NCBI GenBank assembly: GCA_037179515.1
Contig: JAXCGZ010002371.1
Coordinates: 1 to 64,000 of the forward strand
DNA from: Halocaridina rubra
Lineage: Eukaryota; Arthropoda; Malacostraca; Decapoda; Atyidae
Reading direction: 5' to 3'
DNA length: 64,000 nucleotides
The position numbers and the translations under genes were made by a program. Shown here in pieces: positions 11,008 through 21,398 of the stretch. Below the pieces are notes generated by a model that made no database searches, had not been told where the DNA came from, and saw only the letters and a program-made list of their open reading frames with translations. Positions within the stretch are counted from its first letter, which is position 1. Each line of letters opens with the position of its first letter.

Positions 11008-11196
11008 TATAAGTGTCTACTGTTCTTGTTTTGGCAATATAATATGAAGGGTTGGGTGACAGCTGTTCTTTTCCTTTATTATTTCCATCACTGCTTTATA
11101 CCTGAAGTCAAGAAATACCTCGAAAAAATGAGGCTGCCGTTCAAGGTCCCTCTTATTATTGACAATTTTCCCAGTCATACCAAATCTGTTATGTAT
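11008..11196 (+). pseudogene. Tigger/pogo-type DDE transposase fragment
   Basis: The frame reads MKGWVTAVLFLYYFHHCFIP, then VKKYLEKMRLPFKVPLIID and NFPSHTKS. In pogo/Tigger transposases (Tc1/mariner superfamily) the pattern PFKxLLIxDNAPxH carries the second catalytic Asp, seen here as LIIDN. About 60 codons remain. The fragment stops where LINE-A copy A1 begins, and no continuation was found beyond the LINE copies. Confidence 0.6.
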
Positions 11197-11766
11197 GTAT
11201 TTACCTGATTGTGCTTAAGGGATAGAGCTCCATGCTCGTAAAGCCCTGTCTCCTGGTCGGTTTCATTTTTGTATTTATTGATATTTGTCATACTTGTCCT
11301 TAAAACTATGGATTGAGTTAGTATTAACCACCTCCTCGCTTAGCGAATTCCAATCATCAACTACTCTTTCACTAAAAAAGTACTTCCTTACATCCTGCAA
11401 AGAAGTTTTAAACATTTCCTTGTCCCTGTGCCTGAAGGTTACCCTTACATTGGCTATGAAAGCATATGAGCCTTTACTATGCCATTTATATGCATTTCTG
11501 GAGACAAATTGGCCAGTATGTTTACTCCTTGATCTCTCTCATTCTTTGTCCCTTGAAGTTGTACTCCTGCCACCGAATAGTACCCATTCTCATTAGCCAC
11601 TTTTCTGACCACTCATGCAGACTATTTAGATCTTCCTGAAGTTCTCTACCATTGTTCTTGTTTCTAAGTTTTTTCACAATCTATGCATCTTCTGCAAACA
11701 TATTAGTGATTGAATTTACAGACTCTGGTAGGTCATTTACATAAAAAAGTAACAAAAGTGGCTCTA
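11197..11766 (-). mobile_element. LINE-A copy A1, truncated and internally deleted
   Basis: Homologous to the 3' part of LINE-A but more diverged than the array copies. The tail (TATTTACCTGATTGTG) and the decayed stem-loop lie at the left. About 270 bp of the C-terminal region is missing at 11,411, and a second deletion of about 70 bp lies near 11,583. It ends inside the RT. Confidence 0.8.
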
Positions 11767-11794
11767 TGTATTTGTGTGTGTTTCATTAATTTAT

Positions 11795-13505
11795 TGTAAT
11801 TACCTAATTGTGATTATGGGAAAGAGTCCCAAGCTTTTAACTTCCCGTCTCCTGGTCAGTTCCATTTTGTACTTAGTGATACTTATCCTACTTGTCCTTA
11901 AAACTATGGATTGAGTTAGCATTAACTACCTCCTTGCTTAGCCAATTCCAATTATCAACTACTATTACACTAAAAAAGTACTAACTTACATTCTGCAAAG
12001 AGGTATTCTTACAAAGCTTCAAACTATGATTTCTAATTCTAGTGCCAGCCATATCAAAATATCTATCCCTATCCACTCTGTCATAACCACGATGAAATTT
12101 AAAAACCGTCACCATATTCCCCCACAATCTTCTAGCTTTGAGTGATGGTAAGTCTGATTCCCTCAGCCTCTCATCATAACTGAGATTGCGCATGTCTGGC
12201 ACCAGTTTTGTGGCATGTCTTTGAAGTTTCTCCAGCTAAACTACGTGCTTTTTCAAGTGCGAGTTCCAAAAGTGGGTTGCATATTCAAGCTTTGGCCTCA
12301 TATAGGTTAAATAAATTCTTCTGAACATTTCCTTGTCCATGTGCCTTAAGGCTACCTACATTTGTTAAGAAAGCATATGCTGCCCTTACTATGCCATTTA
12401 TATGCATTTCTGGAGACAAATCAGCCAGTATGTTTACTCCTAGATATATCTCATTCTCAGCCTCTTGAAGTTCTAATCCTGACACCGAGTAGCAAAGTTA
12501 GGGCCTTCTTGCACTTGTACCCATTTTCATTACCTTACATTATGAAGTACTGAATTTCATTAGCCACTTTTCTGGCCACTCATGCAGACTATTTAGATTT
12601 TCCTGAAGTTCTATATCATTGTTCTCCCTTCTTAATATATTACACAATCTTTGCATCATCTGCAAACATACTCATGAATGAATATACTGACTCTGGTAGG
12701 TCATTTACATATACAAGGAACAAAAGTGGCCCTAAAACTGAACCCTGTGGAACCCCACTACTAACTCTTCTCCATTCAGACAGTGAGTGTCTTATGCTAA
12801 CCCTCTGTTCCCTTCCTTTTAAGTATGTTTTTATCCATTCCAAGACATTTCCACCTATTCTTGCAGTTTCTTAATAAGTCTCCTGTGTGGGACAGTGTCA
12901 AATGCTGTCTGGAAGTCTAGGAATATGCGATCTGCCCTGCCTTTTCTTTCCTGTAGGGATTCGACTTACCTCATCATAAAATTCTAAGAAATTTGTTACT
13001 GTTGATCTACCTTCTCTGAAGCCATGTTGTCTCACTGACAAAAAGTTGAAGGATTCTAAGTTATGAGAGTTATATTTCCTTATCAGTTTCTCCATAACTT
13101 TGCAAACTATGCTGGTCAAGAAAACAGGTCTGTAGTTTAAAGCCATATCCCTCCTTCCCTTTTTGAAGATAGGTATCACGTTTGCTTGTTTCAACAGCTT
13201 GGAAAATCCCCTGACTCCAGTGATTTTTTAAATATGATTCTTAGTGCTGCTGATATTAAATTAGCACATTTCTTAAGTACATAAGGGGATATATCATCAG
13301 GACCTGTAGCTTTATGAACTTCTAACTTCATCATCGCTTTGCATACCTGTGTGGCTGAAAAGATGTTCTCTAATACCGGCCCATGAGCTTCAATCTTTGC
13401 AATCTGAGGGGGTGGGGTATTTTCTACTGTAAATACTGAATGAAACTCCTTGTACAATTCTTCGCAGATCTCTTCATCCATCTCAGTGATGCTTCCATTC
13501 GCTCT
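11795..13505 (-). mobile_element. LINE-A copy A2, 5'-truncated
   Basis: The tail is at 11,795-11,812. The copy covers the C-terminal domain, RT and part of the linker. RT blocks in broken frames: [20 protein letters not shown] and MFADDAKIV (12,843-12,640), NYRPVFLTSIVCKVMEKLI and SVRQHGFREGRSTVTN (13,194-12,898), and TGPDDISPYVLKKCAN (13,481-13,191). The 5' end abuts the TG-rich tail of A3 at 13,506. It encodes no intact protein. The codon that is TGA in six other copies is a sense codon here (FLTNV). Confidence 0.85.
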
Positions 13506-14288
13506 GTGTGTGATTACCTAATTGTCCTTACGGGAAAGAGCCTAAAGCTCGCATCTTCCCGTCTCATGATTGGTTGCATTTTGTACTTAGTGATACTTAT
13601 CATACCTGTCCTTAAAACTATGGATAGAGTTAGCATTAACTACCTCCTCGCTTAGCCAATTCCAACTATCAACTACTCTTACACTAAAAAAGTACTAACT
13701 TACATTCTGCAAAGAGGTATTCTTACGAAGCTTCAAACTATGATCTCTAGTTCTAGTGCCAGCCATATCAAAATATCGATCCCTATCCACTCTGTCATAA
13801 CAATGAAGGAATTTAAAAACCGTCTCCATATTCCCCCACAATCTTCTAGCTTTGAGTGATGGTATGTCTGATTCCCTCAGCCTCTCATCATAACTGAGAT
13901 TGCGCATTTCTGGCACCAGTTTAGTGGCATGTCTTTGAAGTTTTTCCAGCTAAACTACGTGCTTTTTCAAGTGCGAGTTCCTAAAGAGGGTTGCATATTC
14001 AAGCTTTGGCCTCACATAGGTTAAATAATTACTTCTGAACATTTCCTTGTCCATGTGCCTTAAGGCTACCTAAATTTGTTAAGAAAGCATATGCTGCCCT
14101 TACTATGCCATTTATATGCATTTCTGGAGACAAATCTGCCAGTATGTTTACTCCTAGATCTCTCTCATTCTCTGTCTCTTGAAGTTGTACTCCTGCTACT
14201 GAGTAGTCAAGCTTGGGCCTTCTTGCACTTGTACCCATTCTCATTACCTTACATTTTGAAGTAGTGAACTTCATTAGCCACTTTTCTG
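13506..14288 (-). mobile_element. LINE-A copy A3, 5'-truncated
   Basis: Begins GTGTGTGATTACCTAATTG and covers the C-terminal domain up to KFTTSKCKVMRMG in the RT. The right flank starts TGTGTGAATGTG, so TGTGTGA occurs on both sides. This may be a 7-bp target duplication at a TG-rich site. The ORF2 codon at the shared-stop position is sense. Confidence 0.85.
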
Positions 14289-14665
14289 TGTGTGAATGTG
14301 CATGCTTGTAATATGTACTTTGCCATTCTATGATCTTCCAGGCATTTAGGTTAGGTTAACTTGCTAGTTACATGGAAAACAATAGTAGAGCATGTAATGG
14401 AATGTGAATGTGCATGGTACATCACACATTGGTAGAGCATCTCCTATTGAATATAGCATATTCTAGGTAACCATTAAAAGGTAAATTAATGACCAAATTT
14501 TGCACAGGATTCACGAAGCCGATATAAATTTAACCTCACGTTTAGTTAAACTTTAAATTTCAGGTCTCAAAACTAAGCAACATATTAAAAAACTAAGTAC
14601 TTTTCACTTCTGAAACCTCTCCAACTTTGTTCTTGTTATCCAGATACAATGTCATTGCCCCTCCT
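14289..14665. other. AT-rich stretch, nothing recognised
   Basis: No coding region, repeat or known element was recognised between A3 and the inverted-repeat arm at 14,666. Confidence 0.5.
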
Positions 14666-14820
14666 AACCTCTGTTATTTATTAAGCCAAGGATTGATCAT
14701 ATCAAACAGTGACACTGAGCAGTTGGAATGTGAAGTTTTCCTAATTCCTTTGATCTATCAACGATTATTAAAGTCGAAAGACTTGAGTTCCCGGTGTGAG
14801 ATTTGATATACATTATTGAT
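14666..14820 (+). repeat. Inverted-repeat arm 1 (partner 16,541-16,705)
   Basis: From AACCTCTGTTATTTATTAAG onward this matches the reverse complement of 16,541-16,705, e.g. TGTGAAGTTTTCC followed by AATTC(C/T)TTTG. Each arm borders an (AAT)n array on its inner side. The similarity is imperfect. It may be two opposed copies of one repeat with an (AAT)n tail, or the ends of a larger inverted structure. Confidence 0.65.
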
Positions 14821-14840
14821 ATTATCATTATTATTAATTT

Positions 14841-14867
14841 ATAATAATAATAATAACCATGATGATG

Positions 14868-14936
<69 letters not shown>

Positions 14937-14939
14937 TAT
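14841..14939. repeat. (AAT)n microsatellite
   Basis: About 30 AAT units with a short ATG-containing interruption at the start, next to inverted-repeat arm 1. Confidence 0.95.
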
Positions 14940-15025
14940 TTATTTAATTAAAAAGAAACTTCACCATAAAGTGAATGGTTATTATGATTATAAAATAGCA
15001 CTGAACTGTTACCATACAGATTAAG

Positions 15026-15162
15026 ATGGTAGGAAAATGCCCATTAAAAGAAAACTACGAAAAAATATTTGAAGTACTTATTTATTTCGTGACCTTATCT
15101 GGTCACCTTCTCAAGGTACAATATTTTTTTGTTTTCTGTAATGGGCATTTTCCTACCATAAT
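15026..15162. repeat. Foldback element with nested hairpins
   Basis: Outer arms GGTAGGAAAATGCCCATTA (from 15,028) and its exact reverse complement (to 15,160) flank an AT-rich partly paired stretch and an inner perfect hairpin, GTGACC-TTATCT-GGTCAC. On the minus strand this inner hairpin is preceded by the small palindrome CCTTGAGAAGG and followed by GAAA. It has no coding capacity. It could be a MITE-like foldback or a structured RNA end of a retroelement. Confidence 0.7.
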
Positions 15163-15327
15163 TATGAAAGTTCACAATACTATATATATTATATATTTTA
15201 AGTAAAATGAAAAAACTTTCGTTAACTTTACAGTTAACCTCTTCAGATACACTAATAGTTGTTAAAGAAATCACTTATTGTAAAAAGTACTCTTTAAATA
15301 TGAAGAATAAATTTGTACGATAGCCAA

Positions 15328-15354
15328 ATAATAATAGTAATAATAATAATAATA

Positions 15355-15426
<72 letters not shown>

Positions 15427-15446
15427 ATAATAATAATAATAATAAT
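15328..15446. repeat. (AAT)n-(ATT)n-(AAT)n switching microsatellite
   Basis: AAT units change to ATT at about 15,356 and back to AAT at about 15,425. Each switch makes a perfect palindrome of trinucleotide repeats able to fold into a hairpin. Confidence 0.9.
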
Positions 15447-16358
15447 GTCGTAAAGTTAATTACTATTCCACCACGTGTCACCAGTTGTCGTGATGAATTC
15501 TTCTCACTACGTTAATATTAGTACCAGAAGGGTGCAAGGTAAGAATGGACAAGCAGTGGTTCCTTTATCTTAATTTATTCTGGAGTACAACATCTTCGAC
15601 GCCTCAATGCCCCCCACCCTATGACTATCACAATCTATGATCTATTCGTGCCCCGGGCAAAGTTCTAACTAACTGTGTCTGCCCTGGGTGGTTCTTGAAA
15701 TACCCCAGGGGCAGGGCGTGGCTTGACATCCAGTCCTGCCAATGAACTCAAGTGACATCCAGTCCTGCAAATCAACGCCAGGTTCGAAGTGGAGTCCCTC
15801 CTATTTTGGGGAGGAGCTATTTCAACAAGCCTATAGAACGGAAAAGTTCCAGGTCAGAGCGTGGCTATTGGGTATCTCTCCAGGGCATGTACATACGTAC
15901 GGGTCAAATGTTTGTGTTTCTTGTGGTTTAGGAAATGGCTAACTTCTTGGCCTTTCCCATCCTCTTCAGGTACTCGATGCCAGATGCTAAGTCTCATGGG
16001 TCCGGTCATATATCTCCTTGACACTTTCTACAAACATTGGCCGTACCGCAGAAAACAATTGGGAGAGTATTCTATTTCACCCTTGACTTCTAGCCTCTCA
16101 TGTTTCTCTTCACGACTTGTGGTGTTTTCGAGGACCGAGGGTCCCTTATCTTTTAGGCCTCTTGGGGGTGCATGGCGCCGGAGGTTAGTTCCAGGTGTCT
16201 AGCCATAAATCTTGGTGGTCCCAAGGGAAAACATGGCCTGCACCCAAAACTCAATAAAAGTGAGGGCATGTAATAAAATATCTGTGCCCTCGACCGTTAC
16301 CCCTCAAGATTTGTTACAAGTTTCAGATTCTGGCTTCAGCACGATTTCTGTCATGCGA
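15447..16358. other. Unassigned GC-richer block, possibly a solo LTR
   Basis: This 910-bp block has higher GC than its surroundings and lies between two (AAT)n arrays. On the minus strand it contains CCAGAATAAATTAAG (an AATAAA signal), and further on ACTGGTGACACGTGG, which together are reminiscent of an LTR end. No partner LTR or pol sequence was found. Short open stretches at 15,742-16,202 match no family known to me. Confidence 0.3.
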
Positions 16359-16359
16359 A

Positions 16360-16390
<31 letters not shown>

Positions 16391-16402
16391 GTAATAATAA
16401 TA

Positions 16403-16473
<71 letters not shown>

Positions 16474-16490
16474 CATAATAATTTATAGCA
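16359..16490. repeat. (AAT)n microsatellite
   Basis: About 40 AAT units with a few AGT variants, bordering inverted-repeat arm 2. Confidence 0.95.
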
Positions 16491-16540
16491 ATTATAATAA
16501 TTAAGAAAAAAAAATAATAATAGTCATAATAATAATGGAT

Positions 16541-16705
16541 ATCGTATCTTACACCTGGAACTCAAAATGGATCTGAATGTAACTCCATCTTTCGACTTCA
16601 ATAAGCAGTGATAGGCCAAAGAATTTGGGAAAACTTCACATTCTAACTGGTCTGTCTCGCTGTTTGATATTACCAATCTTTGTGTTTACTTAAAAACAGA
16701 GGTTG
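16541..16705 (-). repeat. Inverted-repeat arm 2 (partner 14,666-14,820)
   Basis: The reverse complement reads AACCTCTGTTTTTAAGTAAAC and continues parallel to arm 1 down to the (ATT)n side. The two arms are about 1.7 kb apart. Confidence 0.65.
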
Positions 16706-17323
16706 TTAATCACTATCATTGTCATGAATTTATAATTACAATTGAGCTAATTAATATAATTGAGATTATTAGAGATTATCTGCTGTGTTTGAAATTTAAT
16801 AAATTAATGATACTTAAGTCTTTTTAAGACGTTTGTTAAGAAAAAGGTATTTGTACTTTTGTTGATAGTAGTAGAGATAGTCACGTATGATTTTAATCTT
16901 TTGCTTTAATTTTCTCAGAGAATGTTGCCTTATAGAGAGTATGTGCTCCGACTCAACCCTCTGATTGATAGCAAGAAAAAGATTTCCATTATAGACAAAG
17001 ATGTGTATGCTATTTCAGTAAAGTCCTTCGCAATATTAAACAGAAAGGAATGGATTTATGATTCGATGTTTCTGCAGTTGTACACTAAGTTCTTTTGCTT
17101 TTGTCTTTTGTTAATTGGGAAATAAAAATAGCCCTCTGGCAATAAACGTAAAACTCTATCAATAGTCATTGCTCACGTTTGTTCACTTTCATTTGTTTAT
17201 TTAGTCTTTTATTATGTAGAGATACTCCGCGATGATTTATTTTTTATTTCAGTGCATGTAAAGGAAGGAAGCCTGTCTCGCCTAACCACGTGGGTGGATA
17301 CCGCAAAGTATTTCAAGGTCGCC

Positions 17324-17325
<2 letters not shown>
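16706..17325. other. AT-rich stretch, nothing recognised
   Basis: A 67-codon open stretch (16,922-17,125, plus) has no recognisable domain and is not supported as a gene. No repeats were noted. Confidence 0.4.

Positions 17326-17380
<55 letters not shown>
17326..17380. repeat. (TC)n microsatellite
   Basis: About 27 perfect TC units. The repetitive Ser-Leu or Arg-Glu open frames across it are artefacts. Confidence 0.97.
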
Positions 17381-17638
17381 ACTGACATGAGCTCCTTCCG
17401 ATGCTCAGAGAATGCTGCCATCATTGATTCTTTTTTTTTTTTTCCAGCGAAGCTAGGAGATAATTGTGCCTACATTTTATTTCAGTTGACAAATTGTTGC
17501 ATGCTGTTATTGAATAAATACTGATAAGACATCGGTAGTACCGACTTTTGCATAAATATTTCCACCACATATCGCAACTGTTTAGAGAGTAAATAAAACT
17601 CCCATTGACAAATTGGGAACCCGAAAGTTGCCGTTTAT

Positions 17639-18477
<839 letters not shown>

Positions 18478-18515
18478 GTGTGTGATTACCTAATTGTGAT
18501 TACCTAATTGTGTTT

Positions 18516-18548
18516 ACGGGAAAGAGCTCAAAGCTCGTATCTTCCCGT
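18516..18548 (-). promoter_or_regulatory. LINE-A 3' UTR stem-loop (A4)
   Basis: In the sense strand ACGGGAA pairs with TTCCCGT, and an inner GAGC pairs with GCTC around a short loop. The pairing is kept in A3, A5, A7 and A9 although the loop varies. In CR1 and L2 type LINEs the 3' end is bound by the element's own RT; that role is inferred here. Confidence 0.65.
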
Positions 18549-18572
18549 CTCCTGATCGGTTCCATTTTAGAC

Positions 18573-19040
18573 TTAGCGATACTTATCATACCTGTCCTTA
18601 AAACTATGGATTGAGATAGCATTAACTACCTCCTCGCTTAGCCAATTCCAATTATCAACTACTCTTACACTGAAAAAGTATTTCCTTACATCCTGCAAAG
18701 AAGTTTTCTTACGAAGCTTCAAACTATGACCTCTAGTTCTAGAGCCAACCATATCAAAATATCGATCCCTATCCACTCTATCATAACCATGAAGGAATTT
18801 AAAGACTGTCACCATATCCCCCCTCACTCTTCTAGCTTCGAGTGATGGTAAGTCTAATTCCCTCAGCCTCTCATCATAACTGAGATTGCGTATTTCTGGC
18901 ACCAGTTTCGTGGCATGTCTTTGAACTTTTTCAAGCTTAGCTATGTGCTTTTTCAAGTGCGGATTCCAAAAGGGGGCTGCATATTCGAGTTTTGGCCTCA
19001 CATGGGTTACATAAATATTTCTGAACATTTCCTTGTCCAT
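18573..19040 (-). pseudogene. LINE-A ORF2 C-terminal domain (A4)
   Basis: A 155-codon frame beginning [20 protein letters not shown], 25 bases after the shared TGA. It covers the RT thumb and C-terminal region found in CR1-like LINEs: [40 protein letters not shown] and [20 protein letters not shown]. It is the continuation of ORF2 in the same frame. It could be made only by readthrough of the TGA or by restart at this ATG; neither is shown. Confidence 0.75.
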
Positions 19041-19064
19041 GTGCCTGAAGGCTACCCTTACATT

Positions 19065-20483
19065 TCATAAGAATGCATATGCTGCCCTTACTATGCCATT
19101 TATATGTATTTCTGGAGACAAATCTGCCAGTATGTTTACTCCTAGATCTCTCTCATTTTCTGTCTCTTGAAGTTGTACTCCAGCCACCGAGTAGTCAAGC
19201 TTGGGCCTTCTTGCACTTGTACCCATTCTCATTACCTTACATTTTGAAGTATTGAATTTCATTAGCCACTTTTCTGACCACTCATGCAGATTATTTAGAT
19301 CCTCCTGAAGTTCTCTACCATTGTTCTCGTTTTTTACTTTCTTCACAATCTTTGCATCATCTGCAAACATATTCATGAATGAATTTACAGACTCTGGTAG
19401 GTCATTTACATATACAAGGAACAAAAGTGGCCCTAAAACTGAACCCTGTGGAACTCCACTACTAACTCTTCTCCATTCAGACACTGAGTGTCTTACTCTA
19501 ACCCTCTGTTCCCTTCCTTCTAAGTAAGTTTTTATCCATTCCAAAACATTTCCACCTATTCTAGCCATTGATTGCAGCTTCCTAATAAGTCTCCCATGTG
19601 GAACAGTGTCAAACGCTTTCTGGAAGTCTAGGAATATGCAATCTGCCCAGCCCTCTCTTTCCTGTAAGATTTGGCTTACCTCATCATAAAATTCTAATAA
19701 GTTTGTTACTGTTGATCTACCTTCTCTGAAGCCATGTTGCCTCACTGACAAAAAGTTGAAGGATTCCAAGTGAAGAGAGATATGTTTCCTTAGTAGTTTC
19801 TCCATAACTTTGCAAACTATGCTGGTCAAGGAAACTGGTCTATAGTTCAGAGCCGTATCCCTCCTTCCCGTTTTGAAGATAGGTATCACATTTGCTTGTT
19901 TCCAGCATCTTGGAATCTCCCCCGACTCCAGTGACTCCTTAAATATGATACTTAGTGCCACTGATATTGTGTTTGCGCATTTTTTAAGCACATGAGGGGA
20001 TATGTCATCAGGACCTGTAGCTTTATGAACATCTAAATCCATCAGCGCTTTGCATACCTCTGTGGCTGTAAGGTTGATGTTCTCTAATACCGGCTCTTGA
20101 GCTTCTATCACTGCAATCTGAGGGGGTGGGGTATTTTCTACTGTAAATACTGACTGAAACTCCTTGTTCAATTCTTTGCAGATCTCTTCATCCGTCTCAG
20201 TGATGCTTCCATCCGCTCTCTTTAGCCTTAAAACCTGTTCTCTTACCTTCAGTTTTCCTCTGATAAAGTTGTGGAAGAGCTTGGGATTTTCTTTAGCCTT
20301 CCTGATGATGTCCCTCTCATAGTCTCTCTCTGCCTCTCTCCTTTTACTTAGGTAGTCATTTCTTGCTCTTTTGTAGGTTTGCCAGGCATTTATGTTTTTT
20401 TCTCCTCCTATACCTTTTCCAGCATTTGTCTCTCCACTCCTTAGCTCATTTACACCCATTATCGAACCATTTCTCTCTGGCAT
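19065..20483 (-). pseudogene. LINE-A ORF2 linker and reverse transcriptase (A4)
   Basis: A 472-codon frame. It has the linker (KNINAWQTYKRARNDYLSKR), then RT blocks: ATGPDDISPHVLKKCAN, NYRPVSLTSIVCKVMEKLLR, SVRQHGFREGRSTVTNLLEF, CIFLDFQKAFDTVPHGRLI (motif A), [20 protein letters not shown] (motif B), [10 protein letters not shown] (motif C) and ENERDLGVNILADLSPE. All catalytic Asp residues are present. It is separated from the endonuclease frame by a TGA and a one-base shift and ends at the shared TGA after YAFL. Confidence 0.85.
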
Positions 20484-21396
20484 GAATTACACCTACTTTG
20501 GTGACAGGAATGCAGTAATCTACTATCTTCCCATATTTCTCACAAAAGATGTCATACATTTCTTGTACAGATTTGTCGTAAAATAAGGTTCTCCAGTCAA
20601 TAACTGCAAAAAGCTCATTCATTCTGATGTAATCTCCTTTCGGATAGTTCCTCCTCATGTCCTCAGTGCCTCTACTCTCAGGAAGAATATCTTCAATGAT
20701 ATACTCCATCAACAACACACGGTGGTCACTCTTTCCAATTGGTGGTTCATACTCAATATTTTCAATATCCAACACATTATCTGTGAACACTAGATCAAGT
20801 AGTGATGGTTCATCCCCACTCCTGGCCCTTGTTGGTTCCATTACATGTTGGTGTAGGAAATTCCCTTGTACGCAATCTAGGAATCTTGCCCCGAATGAGT
20901 CCTCACCACTGTGTTGGTCAAGATTTATCCAATCTATCTCTTTATGATTAAAGTCTCCCATAATCAAAATCCTACATTTTTTTTCCCGTGCCATGTTAAC
21001 AACTGAGTTTATGACTTCAATAGTACCTATATGACTTTCCTCATAAACTTCAAGCCTATTTTGGTTCCTTGGTGGGTTGTATACAACAGTTATTATAATG
21101 CTCTCTGACCCAGTATTTATGCGAGCAACAAGAAATTCCTTGAACTCACTTTCTATAGCCAAGTTTATTTCTTCAACTTGAATCCTTTCACTTATGAGCA
21201 GTGCTATCCCTCCACCAGTCCTCTCAGATCTTTCAACCCTTAGTATTCTGGAGCCCTTAGGAAAAACTGTGACACTGTTTATGTCCTCACTCAACTTAGT
21301 CTCTGTAATTGCTACTATTTCTGCCTTACTGTTGTGAATCCTATATTTTAATTCTACTGCCTTACCAGCTAATCCATCAGCATTTGTGTATAACAA
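20446..21396 (-). pseudogene. LINE-A ORF2 endonuclease domain (A4)
   Basis: A 316-codon frame. It is an apurinic-type LINE endonuclease, which nicks the target DNA to prime reverse transcription. Motifs: LYTNADGL near the start, AITETKLSED (Glu), GGGIALLISERI, VVYNPPR, ILIMGDFNHKEIDW, SLLDLVFTD and PIGKSDHRVLL (SDH). All the usual catalytic motifs are visible. No ATG starts it; the frame is open upstream and overlaps the end of ORF1 in a different frame, so expression would need a shift or restart. It ends at a TGA after DNGCK. Confidence 0.85.
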
Positions 21397-21398
21397 TC

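Noticed and set aside
15026..15162. Hammerhead ribozyme
   Set aside because: The layout is similar, but the conserved CUGANGA core is not present as such, so it is kept only as a hypothesis in the findings.
16922..17125. 67-codon plus-strand open frame
   Set aside because: AT-rich, no recognisable domain; length compatible with chance.
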